64,000 nucleotides of DNA from positions 131,786,352 through 131,850,351 of the forward strand of contig NC_068357.1 in assembly GCF_020536995.1 (NCBI RefSeq), read 5' to 3'. Made by a program: the position numbers and the translations under genes. This stretch comes from Dreissena polymorpha (taxonomy: Eukaryota; Mollusca; Bivalvia; Myida; Dreissenidae). Positions 24,154 to 35,449 of this stretch are shown here, one piece after another; position 1 is the stretch's first letter; each line of letters opens with the position of its first letter. Under the pieces are notes generated by a model that searched no databases, had not been told where the DNA came from, and was given only the letters and a program-made list of their open reading frames with translations.

Positions 24154-24841
24154 CATGTGGGTTTCATAACACCTCCTGATGTGCACAATGAGTAAATATA
24201 GAGACATATAGAGTTAAAATAATGACGAATTAAATGAAGTACGGAACTCGGTAAAAAAATACAATTAAACACTTGTTCAATACGCTGATATGATAATCCT
24301 CAATCTAGTCCATGTAAACAGCTATGCAATCAATGAAAATGTTAAATGCGCCTACAGATATTTAAGAAAATAGGACTTTATGGTAACTTGCAAATTACTT
24401 GTGCAATTTCACATAAAAACTGAAAATGACCAAAATCATGTTATCGTTCCCTGACTCATTCTATAAAAAGGTAAGAGTAGAGCATGCAGAACTGTTTTAA
24501 TAACGAACACTTCCGGAGAGGGCAGACTACCGTGTTTTAAATTTCAAGTTGGCAAGAGTAGTCTCCTTTTAGAAATATTTGCGTGAAAGTTAATAAAATA
24601 ATGCGCGTAAGAAAACAACAAGTGAATATTCTATTTAATTCATATTATAATATGATTAATAAAATCTGCGGTCTTAATATACTAGGCAAATAAATTCACA
24701 CTTTGCGTAGGCGATTTAAATTATGTCCATGCGTACAAAAAATTGTCCGTGGTCGGTTGGATCGGTCGACCTGTAATCATTCAGTTCAATGATGGTTACT
24801 TTTGAGACAAAAGACTCCTTTTTATTTGAGATGGTATCGGT
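24154..24841. other. No gene recognised
   Basis: AT-rich intergenic sequence between the MPEG1 copy 1 downstream region and the next MITE; no supported feature. Confidence 0.5.
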
Positions 24842-24852
24842 CACATGGACTT

Positions 24853-25070
24853 GGGAAGAGGACAATTACAACGAGCGAGGCTTGGTATAGGGGAGATAAC
24901 CCTGGGTTATGGTTAGGATAGGGTTAGGGGTCGTTATAGGGTTAAGGTATGGGTTAGGGCTAACTCTAACCCCAACCCGACCCCTAATCCTCACCCTTAC
25001 CATAACCCTCTACGCCCCCCCCCCATGCGCATTACAATTCCATGCCTCGCTCGTTGTCATTGTCCGCTTC
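24853..25070. mobile_element. 218-bp palindromic MITE with telomere-like arms
   Basis: Flanked by an exact 11-bp direct repeat, CACATGGACTT (24842-24852, 25071-25081). The ends GGACAATTACAACGAGCGAG and its inverted partner form the arms. Inside, GGGTTAGGG-type repeats face CCCTAACCC-type repeats head to head. The long target duplication fits the 8-11 bp range of Mutator-like elements. The 68-codon open frame is repeat-derived. Confidence 0.7.
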
Positions 25071-25542
25071 CACATGGACTTATATTATGTGTGTATGTTT
25101 CCGCGCGCTATCTAGGGTACGTTCTGACCCGACATCCAATAATGTGGTATGATGGTTACTACGGCTCGATTGGTCATTGTCGGCTCGGGTACTACTAACA
25201 TGTACACCGGGTACTCTTAAGTATACTTACATGTACCCCGGGTACGGTAAATATATTAAAACGTACCCGGGAAATTTGACGCTAAATCGGTCGTTGTTGG
25301 CTTTTTTTTAAATTAATTATATTCACATTTATGTAAATTTTCTGTAAAATGGCCTCTATATTATCGAACCTCATACTCAAAAAGCATGTTAATGCAGTTT
25401 TTTTAAAGAAAAGTTTGTTTAAGATAATCGGTAGCGCGTTTTACGAAATTGGATTTTTTGCAGGAATACAACTCGGCAGGGACCTATACAAACAAAGGGA
25501 TTAGCAACCTCGCGATATCCCGTTACAGCACGCAAAATAAAC

Positions 25543-25665
25543 CGGTGCGCGAGATCAGGGACCTATACTTTAATCTCGATCGATTGGTCCCGGTGCAGCG
25601 ATAATAAACCGGTGCGCGAGATTTGATAATCTCGATCGATTGGTCCTGTGTAGCGATAATGCGGC
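25543..25665 (+). repeat. Subterminal duplicated unit of the P-type transposon
   Basis: Two direct copies of ACCGGTGCGCGAGAT...CTCGATCGATTGGTCC, followed by AGCGATAAT. The first copy contains an extra CAGGGACCTATAC (25556-25568), absent from the second: a one-sided end-like insertion. Subterminal repeats are often transposase binding sites; that role is inferred. Confidence 0.6.
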
Positions 25666-26138
25666 TACACGATATCGATTGCGAGGGATTTCGCTTATTT
25701 AACGCGTTACGTTTTTTCGGATTCAAATTATATTATGTTAAATAAACAAGTACGTATTCGTTTAATTGTTGTGTTGTTGTGTTGTTGATCTCAAAATCAA
25801 TCATTAATTAGTCTTATTATTACGCAGTAATGTCGAACGGGCACCCAATTATCGGACTCTTTGATGAATATTAATTGCCGGTTGTTTCGCCAGGGTTAAA
25901 TTGCCGTTGTTTATCGCACGTACATGCATGTACAAAAGACCGGTCTTTTAATAGAATTAAAATGTTACCATGTTTTGTTTAAAATAGCAACATTATCAAG
26001 ACATGTTAAGTGCAAACAACTCAAAATGTATAATTGTTCTTTTAACTTCCGACGCAGCAAATTTTCGAATGTTATTTTAATATTCATTTGGACTCCCTTA
26101 AGTCATAGTGAACGTCGGATTCATGGAATTTACTGAAA

Positions 26139-26435
26139 ATGTCTTCTAAACATAAAGATTTCCTTTCATGGGATGACGACATAGATTTAGATTTGGTATT
26201 AGGTGATTATACTGATGATGAGGCAAACAATAAATCGCAAGCAAGCACGAAAGAGCTGTGCTATATTTGTCCTGTTTGTGGCGCGGAGTATAAAAGTGTA
26301 TCAGGATTTCGAGGTCATGTCATGAAAAAACATCAACAGAATTTACGAGGTAATAAATATTGGATGCATTTTTTAGTTCTGCATTTTGCGTACAAACAAG
26401 ACAAAAAACAAGAAAGGTTTTCGTGTTTTAGTAGT

Positions 26436-26510
<75 letters not shown>

Positions 26511-29500
26511 TCATGTTTTATTCGTTTTATTATCATATATATCTCGAACAATCAATAAATAAAACAACATTAATAAATCAAATCCTCGCACATGCAAGTA
26601 AGATATCCAAAACAGTGGACACATGATACGGTGTAATAATGATGAGACAATTGAATCTGGCATTTACAGTTACTACTAAATAGTGTGTACAAAGGAGTTT
26701 AGTGTTTTATTCCTTTAATTATTTTCAAAGAAATGAATATAAAACGTGTTGTAGAATGGTTTTGACAAAATTATGGACAAAGATTTAAATGCAGTTAATA
26801 GAACATAAATGTTTATTCTGACTTAAGCATATTAAGCTAATCGTCATTTACATTACATTTACAATGACAGCATGCTTTTGAAGTAAATACAAATCATGCA
26901 TCACTTCGAAAAAAGTTCAATTTACAATATAAGGAATAAACATGTTTTCGTGAGAATGTTAATATTGTTAATACATAGTGACCACATAATGTCAAATGTA
27001 GTTTAATAATAACAACACTTCGTTACATTATTCTGTACCAGGGACCTATACTTGTATAGGTCCCTGTCTGTACCAAAGTTCATAAGTGAAAAATATAATT
27101 ATTAAATGATTTTTTAAAAACAAGAATTACATACATTAATATAAAGTTAGGACATATATAATTGCATAAAGTATATACTTGCATTGTTTTTCATTCGTAA
27201 TTACAAAATTTTAGAAATATAGAATTGAGTAATACTGACAATGTAAAAGCTGTATGATATAAATGATACCTCTACCTATGCTACACTTAATTGTAGTTAA
27301 GTATAAGTAATATCCTTGTGTTGACAACCTATACTAAAGCAAAACTATAGTTTATGTATAGCGATATGGTTCCTTAGAGTATATAAAGTACAATCATTTT
27401 ATTTAGAGAGCAATCGATAAGAAAAATTAATAACTCCATCTATACAAACTAGTTAATTTCATTTATCTATATCCCAACATCGCCTATCTATGCGAAAAAA
27501 ATATATAGATGAGCTAGAGGGATATATTTGCTCGTAGGAAATTAAATAATATTGTACGTAGGAAATTAAATAATATTGTTAGCTTTAGAAAAAAAACGAC
27601 AAAATAACTTACATGTAGAAAATATTATACAAATTATATGGTAAGTTATTTTTTCGCATTTTTTTTTTCAAATAGTACATTATTTTTTCGTTTCATACAT
27701 ACAATATTATTTAATGTACAATACCTTCAAATTAAAAAAACAACAACAAAATAACTATACATAAAAAACATACACATGTTACATGAACATTCAACAATAC
27801 ACATGTTATACTAGTTGGATGTAATGTTTCAGTAACTAATCACTTTCTTAAAATATAGTACAAGTGTACAACATGTAAAAACATGGATCCATAAGATAAG
27901 ACATATGCTTTAACTATACCGCACATTACTTTTACATAAATAGGCACGTAGTCTACATTCAGTAATCGCACTTGAACAAACTGAATAAAATCAAATAAAA
28001 GATTCATATTATGTACAACATATAAACAAATCCAATACTTGTTATACCCAAAAAATCCAATACTAGTTATTCATTCAATGCGATCCAATACCTTTTGCAA
28101 ACTAAATTATTCAAAGTTCTTTTGAGTCTGCAGTGAGAACAATTTCTTAAAGAAAATGTTAATATTCAAGTAACATTGATGCTACATACAGAACCAGTGA
28201 TTAAGCAGTATTTGCATGGTTTTAGGAACTCAGTTTATAATAACATGACAATATAAAAGTAAAATGTGCAGCTCCATGAGAAACACATGCATGCCAAATA
28301 TCAAATTGCTATCTTCAATGTTGCAAAAGTTATGACCAATATTAAAGTTTTCAGACGGACGGACTGACTGGCGGACAGTTAAAAAACTATACACCACCAT
28401 TTGGGGGCATAAAAATTCATAACATATATAACACCGAAATTTGTTTAATGATTTATCCTTGTCATTTAAATTGATCAATAAGTAAAGTTCACTGCATTAG
28501 CTAAACAATATTTATAGGATACAAGTTACTTTTTAAAGATACCATTTTTGTTCTAGGACTTATGGCAGATATTTTATAATGTACAGAAATAAAAAAAATT
28601 CCATCATCGAGTGTATGAGGTTCATGTATTGTGCATACCATCCCAGCACTGACAAAAGTTAAATTTACAGAAAAGGTTTACATGAATTATCTATGCATAC
28701 AAATAAATCTGTATGATTGGTTTATGGAAACTTATGTTAATAATCTGTAATGGAAACTTATGTTAATAATCTGTAAACATACATTTCCATAAAAAAAGAT
28801 TTATTTTTATGCAAACATAATCAGGGACCTATACAAACATATTTGTATAGGTCCCTGACATAATTAACCCATTTATGCCCAGTGGGCTCTCCCATCTTTC
28901 TAAATTGGATCAATTTATTTCCAAAATTAGGGGTGTCAAGTATATTTATATCTATATTTAGAATATTTCATAAAGAAATTCATTTAAGCAAACAGCGCAG
29001 ACCCAGATGAGACGCCACATTATGCGGCGTCTCATCTGGGTCTACCCTGTTTGCAATGTTCTTTTTCTCAGGACGCTAGGCATAAATGGGTTAAAGTCAA
29101 CCTTTTCTGTTTACTTTCGTCTTTTTAACTTGGAATGGTCTATGTTTTCTTTGTCGACCGCACCCCTTTTAATGTTTCCCTGCTTTACTGGTACAGCCAA
29201 AGAGTCGACAGTTCTCATTGTTGTCATCACATTTCTGACCTCATAGACAGTTGGGTTATTATTTGATCCCGCTTTATGTCTATAGTGACCGAAATGTTGC
29301 TCAAGAGGATCCTGATTGAAATTATGGGTCAATACAAAATTAGCACCCTTGCTTAACATAAACTTCACACACTCGGTGATGGAATTTACAGATATTTTAA
29401 GTCCATCGAGAGTCTGGTGGCTTAAAATCATCTTGGCCCGCTGGGAATCATTGAAAATTCCTGGTCTACTTTGAATGCTCTCCTCCCACTTATTGATGTA

Positions 29501-32500
29501 ACCAAGAAAATCTTTAGTCAGGAAGTTCAAGCGTTCATCATCCACACTAGTGTACGGCAGTAAATTGTCATTGCGTTTATTTCTCCCTTCAAACAAACTC
29601 CGAACATTTAGACCGTCAAAAAATTTGTTGAATAGTTTCATGAACTGCACAGTTTCTGAGACCTCTGGACCGTACAACTCCTCAAGGGCAAGAGCTACAG
29701 AGTCGCTCAGAACCTGTGCAGCTAAACTGACCTTCATGTAGTTGAAGGAAAGCAGATCAATGTGTTTTCGCGACAACTTTGGGCAGGGAGAGTACAAGTT
29801 CATCTCGCAATGTTCCTCAAATAAACGAACTAGGTGCATCCATGAAATGTCTTTATCATTCCTCCACAGCATTCTTGATTTTTTGTGGGCATGTGAGTTA
29901 CTAAAATTGTTCCTCACAGTCTTCAGAAGATGTGGAACATCTGATATAAAGTAAATGTTCTGGTCACTGTTGTGTGGATTTTCCGTCTTGTATACCACAG
30001 ATTCAATACCCACTCGATGCATGTTGAAAAACCGTCTATTTGGTGATGCACCGTCACAAGTGAAGAACAAGACATGTAAATTAATTTGGGATAATTGTAG
30101 TAACGCTACTGTCTTCCACAGAATGGGGTACAAAAAATCGGCTGTTATGCCTGTCGTTGCAAAACCAAACAACGGAAAACACCAGTTGCAAGACAAACTT
30201 CGCAGCATCACAACCAACATGTATTTTGCTAGTTCTTTTTTAGTTTCATTCTTTGTTTCGCTGAATTGCATCATTTCATTGGCAACATCGCCTAGATTGC
30301 AGTATCCGATGAGCTGTCCAGTGTGTTTGTCGTACACTAAATCTTCTTTAATTTTTATCTCATCAAAGAGAAGACCGACATAATTCCTCCACTCTGTGTC
30401 ATACAGGTGTCTCTTCACAGCTTCCTCCTTCAACAAACCTAGAACATCTGCCTGGTGACCCATTTCACTCTTAAGGAAGTGCGAATAGTCAAATAATGTC
30501 CTTGTTGATGGCAAATTTACAAATCCAGTTTCGCGAAGAACATCATACGCTGTTTCTGACTTTTGTCGAAGGTAGAGACACCAACGAATGATCATGGGGT
30601 GCCAGCGCATCCCTCGACTGTCTTTCTTTTTGGCAAAAGACATCTGCTGTTCCCAAAACAGACGCTGTCGGCTGGTAGAAATCGGGAACGATTTTTCAAA
30701 TTCTGTCTCACAACTTGCCATCAGGTCTTTCAGTTCATGATGTTCACTGCCTTCAACACTGATCCCATTTGCTGTGATGATCTTATCAAATTCCCTCCTT
30801 TGTTTCCACAACTCTGTTTGTAAATTTTTTATTTCATGTTTCTGCTCGTTTAATTTCATATTAAGTTCCTGTTTAGTCATGTCTCTATGTTTAAAGTTTG
30901 TGTGGCTGTATTTTCGGCACGAATTTAGTCTGCTTTCAACCCTATTTTTCCTGCTTTGTAATAAGTAAAAGTACTTTTTGCAGGCTGTACACTTTTTTGA
31001 TGTGGACAGCATGTCACATTTCACAGATCTAATAGTGGAATTATATCTCTCTCCACTGGCATGTGTTGCGTTGAAGTCCCCTTCCCTGTACGCCACAATT
31101 TCTGGGGAGTTGTTGCTGGACAACCCTGATCCAATGGGAACTAAATTTGAAAATTCCACCTCAGGATTTCCTATGCAGACATCAAGTTTTAACAGTCTTT
31201 CCAATAACACCAGAACATAAGCAACGCGATTGATATGTTGTGGCAGTCCAGTCCATATTTGGTGAGATCTCGGAATGCATTTCCGATGCACATAGACAGA
31301 GCATGTAAAATCACTCTTAATTTCAACCGATAGCTTGATTGCTGTCAGACTGTCATTTGCGTACAACTGTAACATTTGAATTGATTGCTCTGATTCCTTT
31401 ACAACGAACTGAGATGAAATATTTTGCAGTTTAAGTTCCACAGCAAAGTCTGAGAAGGTTGTCGTCTCCACCTCCATTTCTAGAAGCCCTGAACTACATT
31501 CCATCACATCAGCTTCAGGCTTATCAATGTTTGTCTCCTGGAAGGAGTCAAGCTCATATGTGGAGTCTTCATCAATAGCATAACTATGATCACTTGTGAC
31601 CTGCACATTTTCACTTTCTGACTGGGTAGAAGTATCTGTTGTAGCTTTAATTTTCACCAGGGGTTCACTGGCAACATGGTTTTCTTCCTTTGGCTGTTCA
31701 GATGTTATGTAGTGGTACTTGCGTTTCACCGTAAGGGATCCTCTTTTGCGTTTTCTAGGCATTCTAAAAGCATAAAACAAAACATATTCTAAAAATCAGT
31801 TAATAAAATGTTTACACAGTCACCATTATTTATTGAAAACATGGCTTGCCACCATAGGAAGACTAATAGACTATGCCAACTTTTTCCACATTTTTCGCAA
31901 CCTTAACGCAAAACCTAAATGCAAAGTGTGACGGAATTTCAGACGACCAGACAGATGGACATAAAAATGTACTTAGTTGTATCAACATATTAATAAAATT
32001 AATTGAAATATTTATGTAAGAATTCCGATTTTTTGCTGTAATTGAATAACAATTATCTACACATTTCAGAAATTCTTAATTGAAGCATTAACAATGTCGA
32101 AACAAACTCTTGAAAATATCTCAGAATAAATGTTTTCTCCAATGATAAAGAAATATGACCTTTGCAATTTTTCAATTTTTTTTCTAGGATAATAGTTATA
32201 CAATTTATATTTTAAAAAACATTGGCCAAACATTCTGTGAATGAGAACGATTATAAATTATGTCTCTTGTTTTGAGAAAACTTGGCATAATGCATGTGCG
32301 AAAGTGTCGTCCCAGATTAGCCTGTGCAGTCCGCACGGGCTAATAAGGAACGACACTTTCCACTTTTATGACATTTTTCGTTGAAATGAAATCTCTTCTT
32401 AGCAAATATCCGATTAAGGCGGAAGGTGTCGTCCCCGATTAGCCTGTGCAGTTACGCACTTGCATTATGCCCAGTTTTCCCAGAACACGACTCATATAAT

Positions 32501-33634
32501 AATGAACACATATTATTTGCAGTCACATACTATAGTTTGTTCAGTGATGTAAAAAAGGATTAAACAAGTATCAACCTAACATTTTTCAGCATCAGATCAC
32601 AAGAAAAACGACAACCAGAAGGGACAAGACAGTAATTGGCCCAAAGAAGAATTTACAAAGTTACAGACAATCTTCCCTCAAGCCTTCTCAAACAGCTTAA
32701 AAAACATCCAAACAAATGAGCTATACAATATTTTTGGAAAGTCGATTGAGGCTGAAATCGCCGAACAATTAGAGATGAACAAGGAGGTTGAGAAATATTT
32801 TGAAGAGATAATTACAATCTGTCACAAAAACAACAACCTATCTACTACAGAAGAAAGGGAACTTCTCTTCAAAACAGTTCACCGTATAAGGACTGACAAG
32901 GAAATTGTTAGTAAAGGAGTGATTTTGATACAATCAAGTGTAAAAGCACAAAGTGCAAAAGACATAAACAACTTCCTCCAAATTATCATTTTAGAATTAA
33001 TTGCTGAAGTTATTAAAGCAAGAAGGCAACTTGAAGAAAAAACATCTGCAGCAAAATTATCTGAAATAAGTGACTCAGACAACAAAGTCCTATACTACAT
33101 ATCTGGATACATTATCAAATATTTGGAAAAAAACACTCAAAACAGAAAAATAAACAACTAAGGGACAGAAGTCTTAAAACAGTGTCAGCATTAACAAATT
33201 CTTCTGGTGCAGTATCCTTTACTGACAAATTTTCAGTGTGGTATGATAAAAAGAATCGAGGTGGACTCAAGAAGCCATGTGAAGACTTCTTTTGCATGAT
33301 TCGTGAATTTGAGCGTGTGGTCAGGGAAAACCAATACACTGAACACAACATTGCCTCAAAAGAGGAAATTAAGGAAAAGGTCCTTGAAGCTTTCATGATT
33401 CAGCACTATGCCGACAAATTATTTTACTCTGAGTTTTCCTCTGAAGAGGATGTCAGTGACATGTGCTTTCTTGAAGACTGCCTTGAGATTTTTTTAACAA
33501 TAAGAGGTTTTGCTATGGCTAGGGCCATTCAACGCACAATAAGTAGAGGAAAGATTTTTGACAAGTCAGCTCCATCAAAAAGTCTCAGAGGAAGTTTGAA
33601 AAGCATATCAGCCGATCAACTAAGCCGTAACTAA
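26139..33634 (+). CDS. P-type transposon gene B: C2H2 finger exon plus THAP9-C-terminal-like exon
   Basis: Exon 1 (26139-26349, 70 codons) starts MSSKHKDFLSWDDDIDLD and holds one zinc finger, C-x2-C-x12-H-x4-H (CPVCGAEYKSVSGFRGHVMKKH contains it). The donor ACGAG/GTAATA and acceptor TTTTTCAG/CATCAG at 32590 join in the same phase (1+2). Exon 2 runs open to 33161 with VLYYISGYIIKYLE, then continues one frame back from 33134 to the stop at 33634 with KNRGGLKKPCEDFF. SGYI...RGGL..P resembles the region after the catalytic Glu in THAP9/P transposases, which gene A lacks; so the two genes may supply separate parts of one machine (inference). The frame change lies at AAAAAAC (33128-33134): programmed -1 frameshift or a simple indel. 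AATAAA at 33651. I know no name for this protein. Confidence 0.65.
26439..26509. repeat. TA microsatellite
   Basis: About 35 TA units, located in the intron of transposon gene B about 90 bp after its donor. Confidence 0.95.
27039..27066. repeat. 28-bp TIR-TIR palindrome with 7-bp duplication (excision footprint)
   Basis: CAGGGACCTATAC joined to its inverted partner (TTGTATAGGTCCCTG), flanked on both sides by TCTGTAC (27032-27038, 27067-27073). These are the ends of the same P-type family with nothing between them. Confidence 0.75.
28258..28410 (-). repeat. Single-unit relative of the 152-bp repeat
   Basis: The reversed block ATGCATGCCAAATATCAA, followed by GACGGACGGACTGACTGG and TTTGGGGGCAT, matches the leading part of the array at 21180-22045. 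It is a dispersed fragment inside the P-type transposon. Confidence 0.6.
28822..28857. repeat. 36-bp TIR-TIR palindrome with 7-bp duplication (excision footprint)
   Basis: CAGGGACCTATACAAAC followed by ATATTTGTATAGGTCCCTG, flanked by ACATAAT on both sides (28815-28821, 28858-28864). The retained left part is 17 nt, equal to the 17-nt stagger known for Drosophila P element cleavage. Confidence 0.8.
28864..29094 (+). mobile_element. TTAACCCATTTATGCC MITE, copy b
   Basis: Complete copy with ends TTAACCCATTTATGCC and GGCATAAATGGGTTAA and the internal hairpin GACGCCACATTATGCGGCGTC. It lies 16 bp downstream of the transposase stop codon, so it sits in the transposase gene's 3' untranslated region. 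Confidence 0.85.
29111..31780 (-). CDS. P-element/THAP9-like transposase (gene A)
   Basis: Continuous frame of 889 codons. It would cut and join the transposon ends in the nucleus. Visible parts: basic nuclear-signal-like PRKRKRG (8-14); cysteines 255, 264, 267 and 288 that could bind zinc; a coiled coil at about 300-333 (leucine-zipper-like, as P transposase uses to multimerise); then the RNase H-like core with likely acidic residues D473 (LLFDEIKIKED), D576 (FFTCDGASPNRRF) and E827 (NQDPLEQHFGHYRH), plus SDVPHLLKTVRNN (613-625) and NNPTVYEV (840-847), all typical of this family. It ends about 60 residues after the E motif, without the SGY/GGL..P C-terminal region. No N-terminal THAP finger is seen. 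TTTTATGCTTTTAG directly before AATGCCTAG could be a splice acceptor, so an upstream exon is possible and MPRKRKRG may be the real or an internal Met. It is antisense inside the intron of gene B. Confidence 0.85.
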   Translation of the reverse strand: MFYAFRMPRKRKRGSLTVKRKYHYITSEQPKEENHVASEPLVKIKATTDTSTQSESENVQVTSDHSYAIDEDSTYELDSFQETNIDKPEADVMECSSGLLEMEVETTTFSDFAVELKLQNISSQFVVKESEQSIQMLQLYANDSLTAIKLSVEIKSDFTCSVYVHRKCIPRSHQIWTGLPQHINRVAYVLVLLERLLKLDVCIGNPEVEFSNLVPIGSGLSSNNSPEIVAYREGDFNATHASGERYNSTIRSVKCDMLSTSKKCTACKKYFYLLQSRKNRVESRLNSCRKYSHTNFKHRDMTKQELNMKLNEQKHEIKNLQTELWKQRREFDKIITANGISVEGSEHHELKDLMASCETEFEKSFPISTSRQRLFWEQQMSFAKKKDSRGMRWHPMIIRWCLYLRQKSETAYDVLRETGFVNLPSTRTLFDYSHFLKSEMGHQADVLGLLKEEAVKRHLYDTEWRNYVGLLFDEIKIKEDLVYDKHTGQLIGYCNLGDVANEMMQFSETKNETKKELAKYMLVVMLRSLSCNWCFPLFGFATTGITADFLYPILWKTVALLQLSQINLHVLFFTCDGASPNRRFFNMHRVGIESVVYKTENPHNSDQNIYFISDVPHLLKTVRNNFSNSHAHKKSRMLWRNDKDISWMHLVRLFEEHCEMNLYSPCPKLSRKHIDLLSFNYMKVSLAAQVLSDSVALALEELYGPEVSETVQFMKLFNKFFDGLNVRSLFEGRNKRNDNLLPYTSVDDERLNFLTKDFLGYINKWEESIQSRPGIFNDSQRAKMILSHQTLDGLKISVNSITECVKFMLSKGANFVLTHNFNQDPLEQHFGHYRHKAGSNNNPTVYEVRNVMTTMRTVDSLAVPVKQGNIKRGAVDKENIDHSKLKRRK
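32264..32494. mobile_element. GTGTCGTCCC MITE, copy 1
   Basis: The outer ends TCTTGTTTTGAGAAAAC and GTTTTCCCAGAACACGA are inverted. Internal blocks AAGTGTCGTCCCAGATTAGC and GATTAGCCTGTGCAG repeat in both halves. Inserted between the transposase start and exon 2 of gene B. Relatives are at 41561, 43281, 51401, 52506 and 55640. Confidence 0.8.
33128..33134 (+). promoter_or_regulatory. A_AAA_AAC heptamer at the frame change of gene B
   Basis: In the zero frame the codons read GAA AAA AAC, exactly the X_XXY_YYZ register of -1 ribosomal frameshift sites. A -1 slip continues at CAC (33134) into the downstream frame that carries RGGLKKP and ends at 33634. The next 40 nt are A-rich with no obvious stem, so a stimulator is not evident. 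A one-base change in the run of seven A would look the same. Confidence 0.4.
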
Positions 33635-33659
33635 ATACAATTGGTAGGTCAATAAAGAA

Positions 33660-35449
33660 TATGAACTCCTGTACGAAATGTCACCAGGATTTGATGGCTT
33701 TGTAGAACTATTACATGTATTTGAGTGAAACTGAAGGGCAAGAACATTTAATGTTTCTTGTATTTGCTTGAAAGTAACAATTCAAAGTTGTGTTTCCTTC
33801 AATGTTTTGTTTCCCCTAAATGTTGATACATATGTTTCTAATTTTATACCAATGATATGTGAATTTTATATCTGGAAATGTTACTCTTTATTACATCTTT
33901 ATCCTTATAACATATTATGTTCTATACAAATAAAATAATGCTTAAAATAGTTTTATTTTGATATAATCGCCATTTTCATTTAAATTGAGTTGCATAGGAA
34001 TGTCACATGTTCGTTCACACTTTATATCAAACCGGCATTATAACACTTTGGATGTGATATTGCTAACAACTTTATTCAGAAAATGGATGTAGATGGAAGA
34101 TGATAGTGAATATGAAGATTTTTCTATCGAATCGTGGATGTATGCGCCAGCATTTAGTTACTGTACTGTCAGTAAGATACTTCTGAATATGATTAGGACA
34201 TCAAGTCTTTTGCATATTCTCAGGATTACAAGCTCTTTGAAAATACAGATTTGTGAACATATAATTGTCTTACTATGTTTAAAGCACATGTTGATATTAA
34301 CAAAACACTATTTTAATGGCCTTTATTGTTATTCTACACTACAGTACAAGCGCGTAATAAGCAACACAGAATGGGTACTAAAACCAGTTCTGAATGGAAA
34401 GAATTTCTAAATTGACATTCTAAAGTATTAACTGATTTTGATTTTCATCTACAACACTGTTATTTAATAAATAAAACTAGTTTCATGTTGTGAAAATGTT
34501 GCTAAGCTTATTAAAGCTTCAAATACAACTTTATTAATCATGATGATGACATTAAAACAAGGACATGGTGTTTGTCCAAGGGGGAATGGGACCATGGTGG
34601 CATAGGGGCACCCCTTTGTCAGGCATAGGGATAAGGTTTATCATGCAAAGTTGACTTAATTGGGAAAGGGATATCTCTCATCTAATATCATACTGTGCCA
34701 GACATAATCAAATTGAGATAATCCCTTGATAACAGATAAGGTGCATATCAACACACTAATAGCCATAAACTGTATGACACAAAAGGCATTTATGTATGGA
34801 ATATATAATATACAGCACTAGTAACTGGTGTCAATTTGAGACCTTCCTTGATTGGTGTGTTGCTATGGATATTTAAGATATTAGTGCAGCAATTATCCTT
34901 CTATTTTTGGCCCTTAACTAATTGATTCCAGATTTTATCCTTACTAAGTAATGAGTCAAAGCTGTTTATTGTTAACTTAATGAATACCAATTTCTAATAA
35001 ATACAATTTATGCGCAACCCTTAGCATATTGTACTGTGATTTTTTCACTATAACATACATTCTGAATAGTGGTTCATACTTTGTGTGAGCGACTCATAAC
35101 TTGATATATTTATGCTGTAGGTTGCACTTGTCCTGTTTATGTCTTTTACCAATTCAATATTAGTCTTAAATAATAAGCGATTGCTTCAAATCACTGTTTC
35201 CAACGCATTCATGCATACATGCTCATGAAAATGAGAGAATTTTGAAAACTTAAGGCATTTTGATGATGGATTTGCATGTTTCTAGCAACATAAATAACGA
35301 AGCAGTTTACAGAAATTGGAATTTGCCAATTAACAAAAAAGTTGTGCTTAAGAATCAAAATGTCTCTTTTTTAGGATTTCAATCAGCTTCGGATATATCT
35401 ATTCATAAAATAGAATTTATCGTTTGAATACAACTATAGATAAGTAAAC
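33660..35449. other. Non-coding part of the P-type transposon
   Basis: AT-rich; follows the gene B poly(A) signal. An acidic open frame at 34093 (MEDDSEYEDFSIESWMYAP) soon becomes hydrophobic and unconvincing. No other feature is supported. Confidence 0.45.

Noticed and set aside
34093-34410. Possible third gene in the P-type transposon (MEDDSEYEDFSIESW...)
   Set aside because: Only the first 20 residues look acidic and protein-like; the rest is AT-rich low-quality sequence with no motif.
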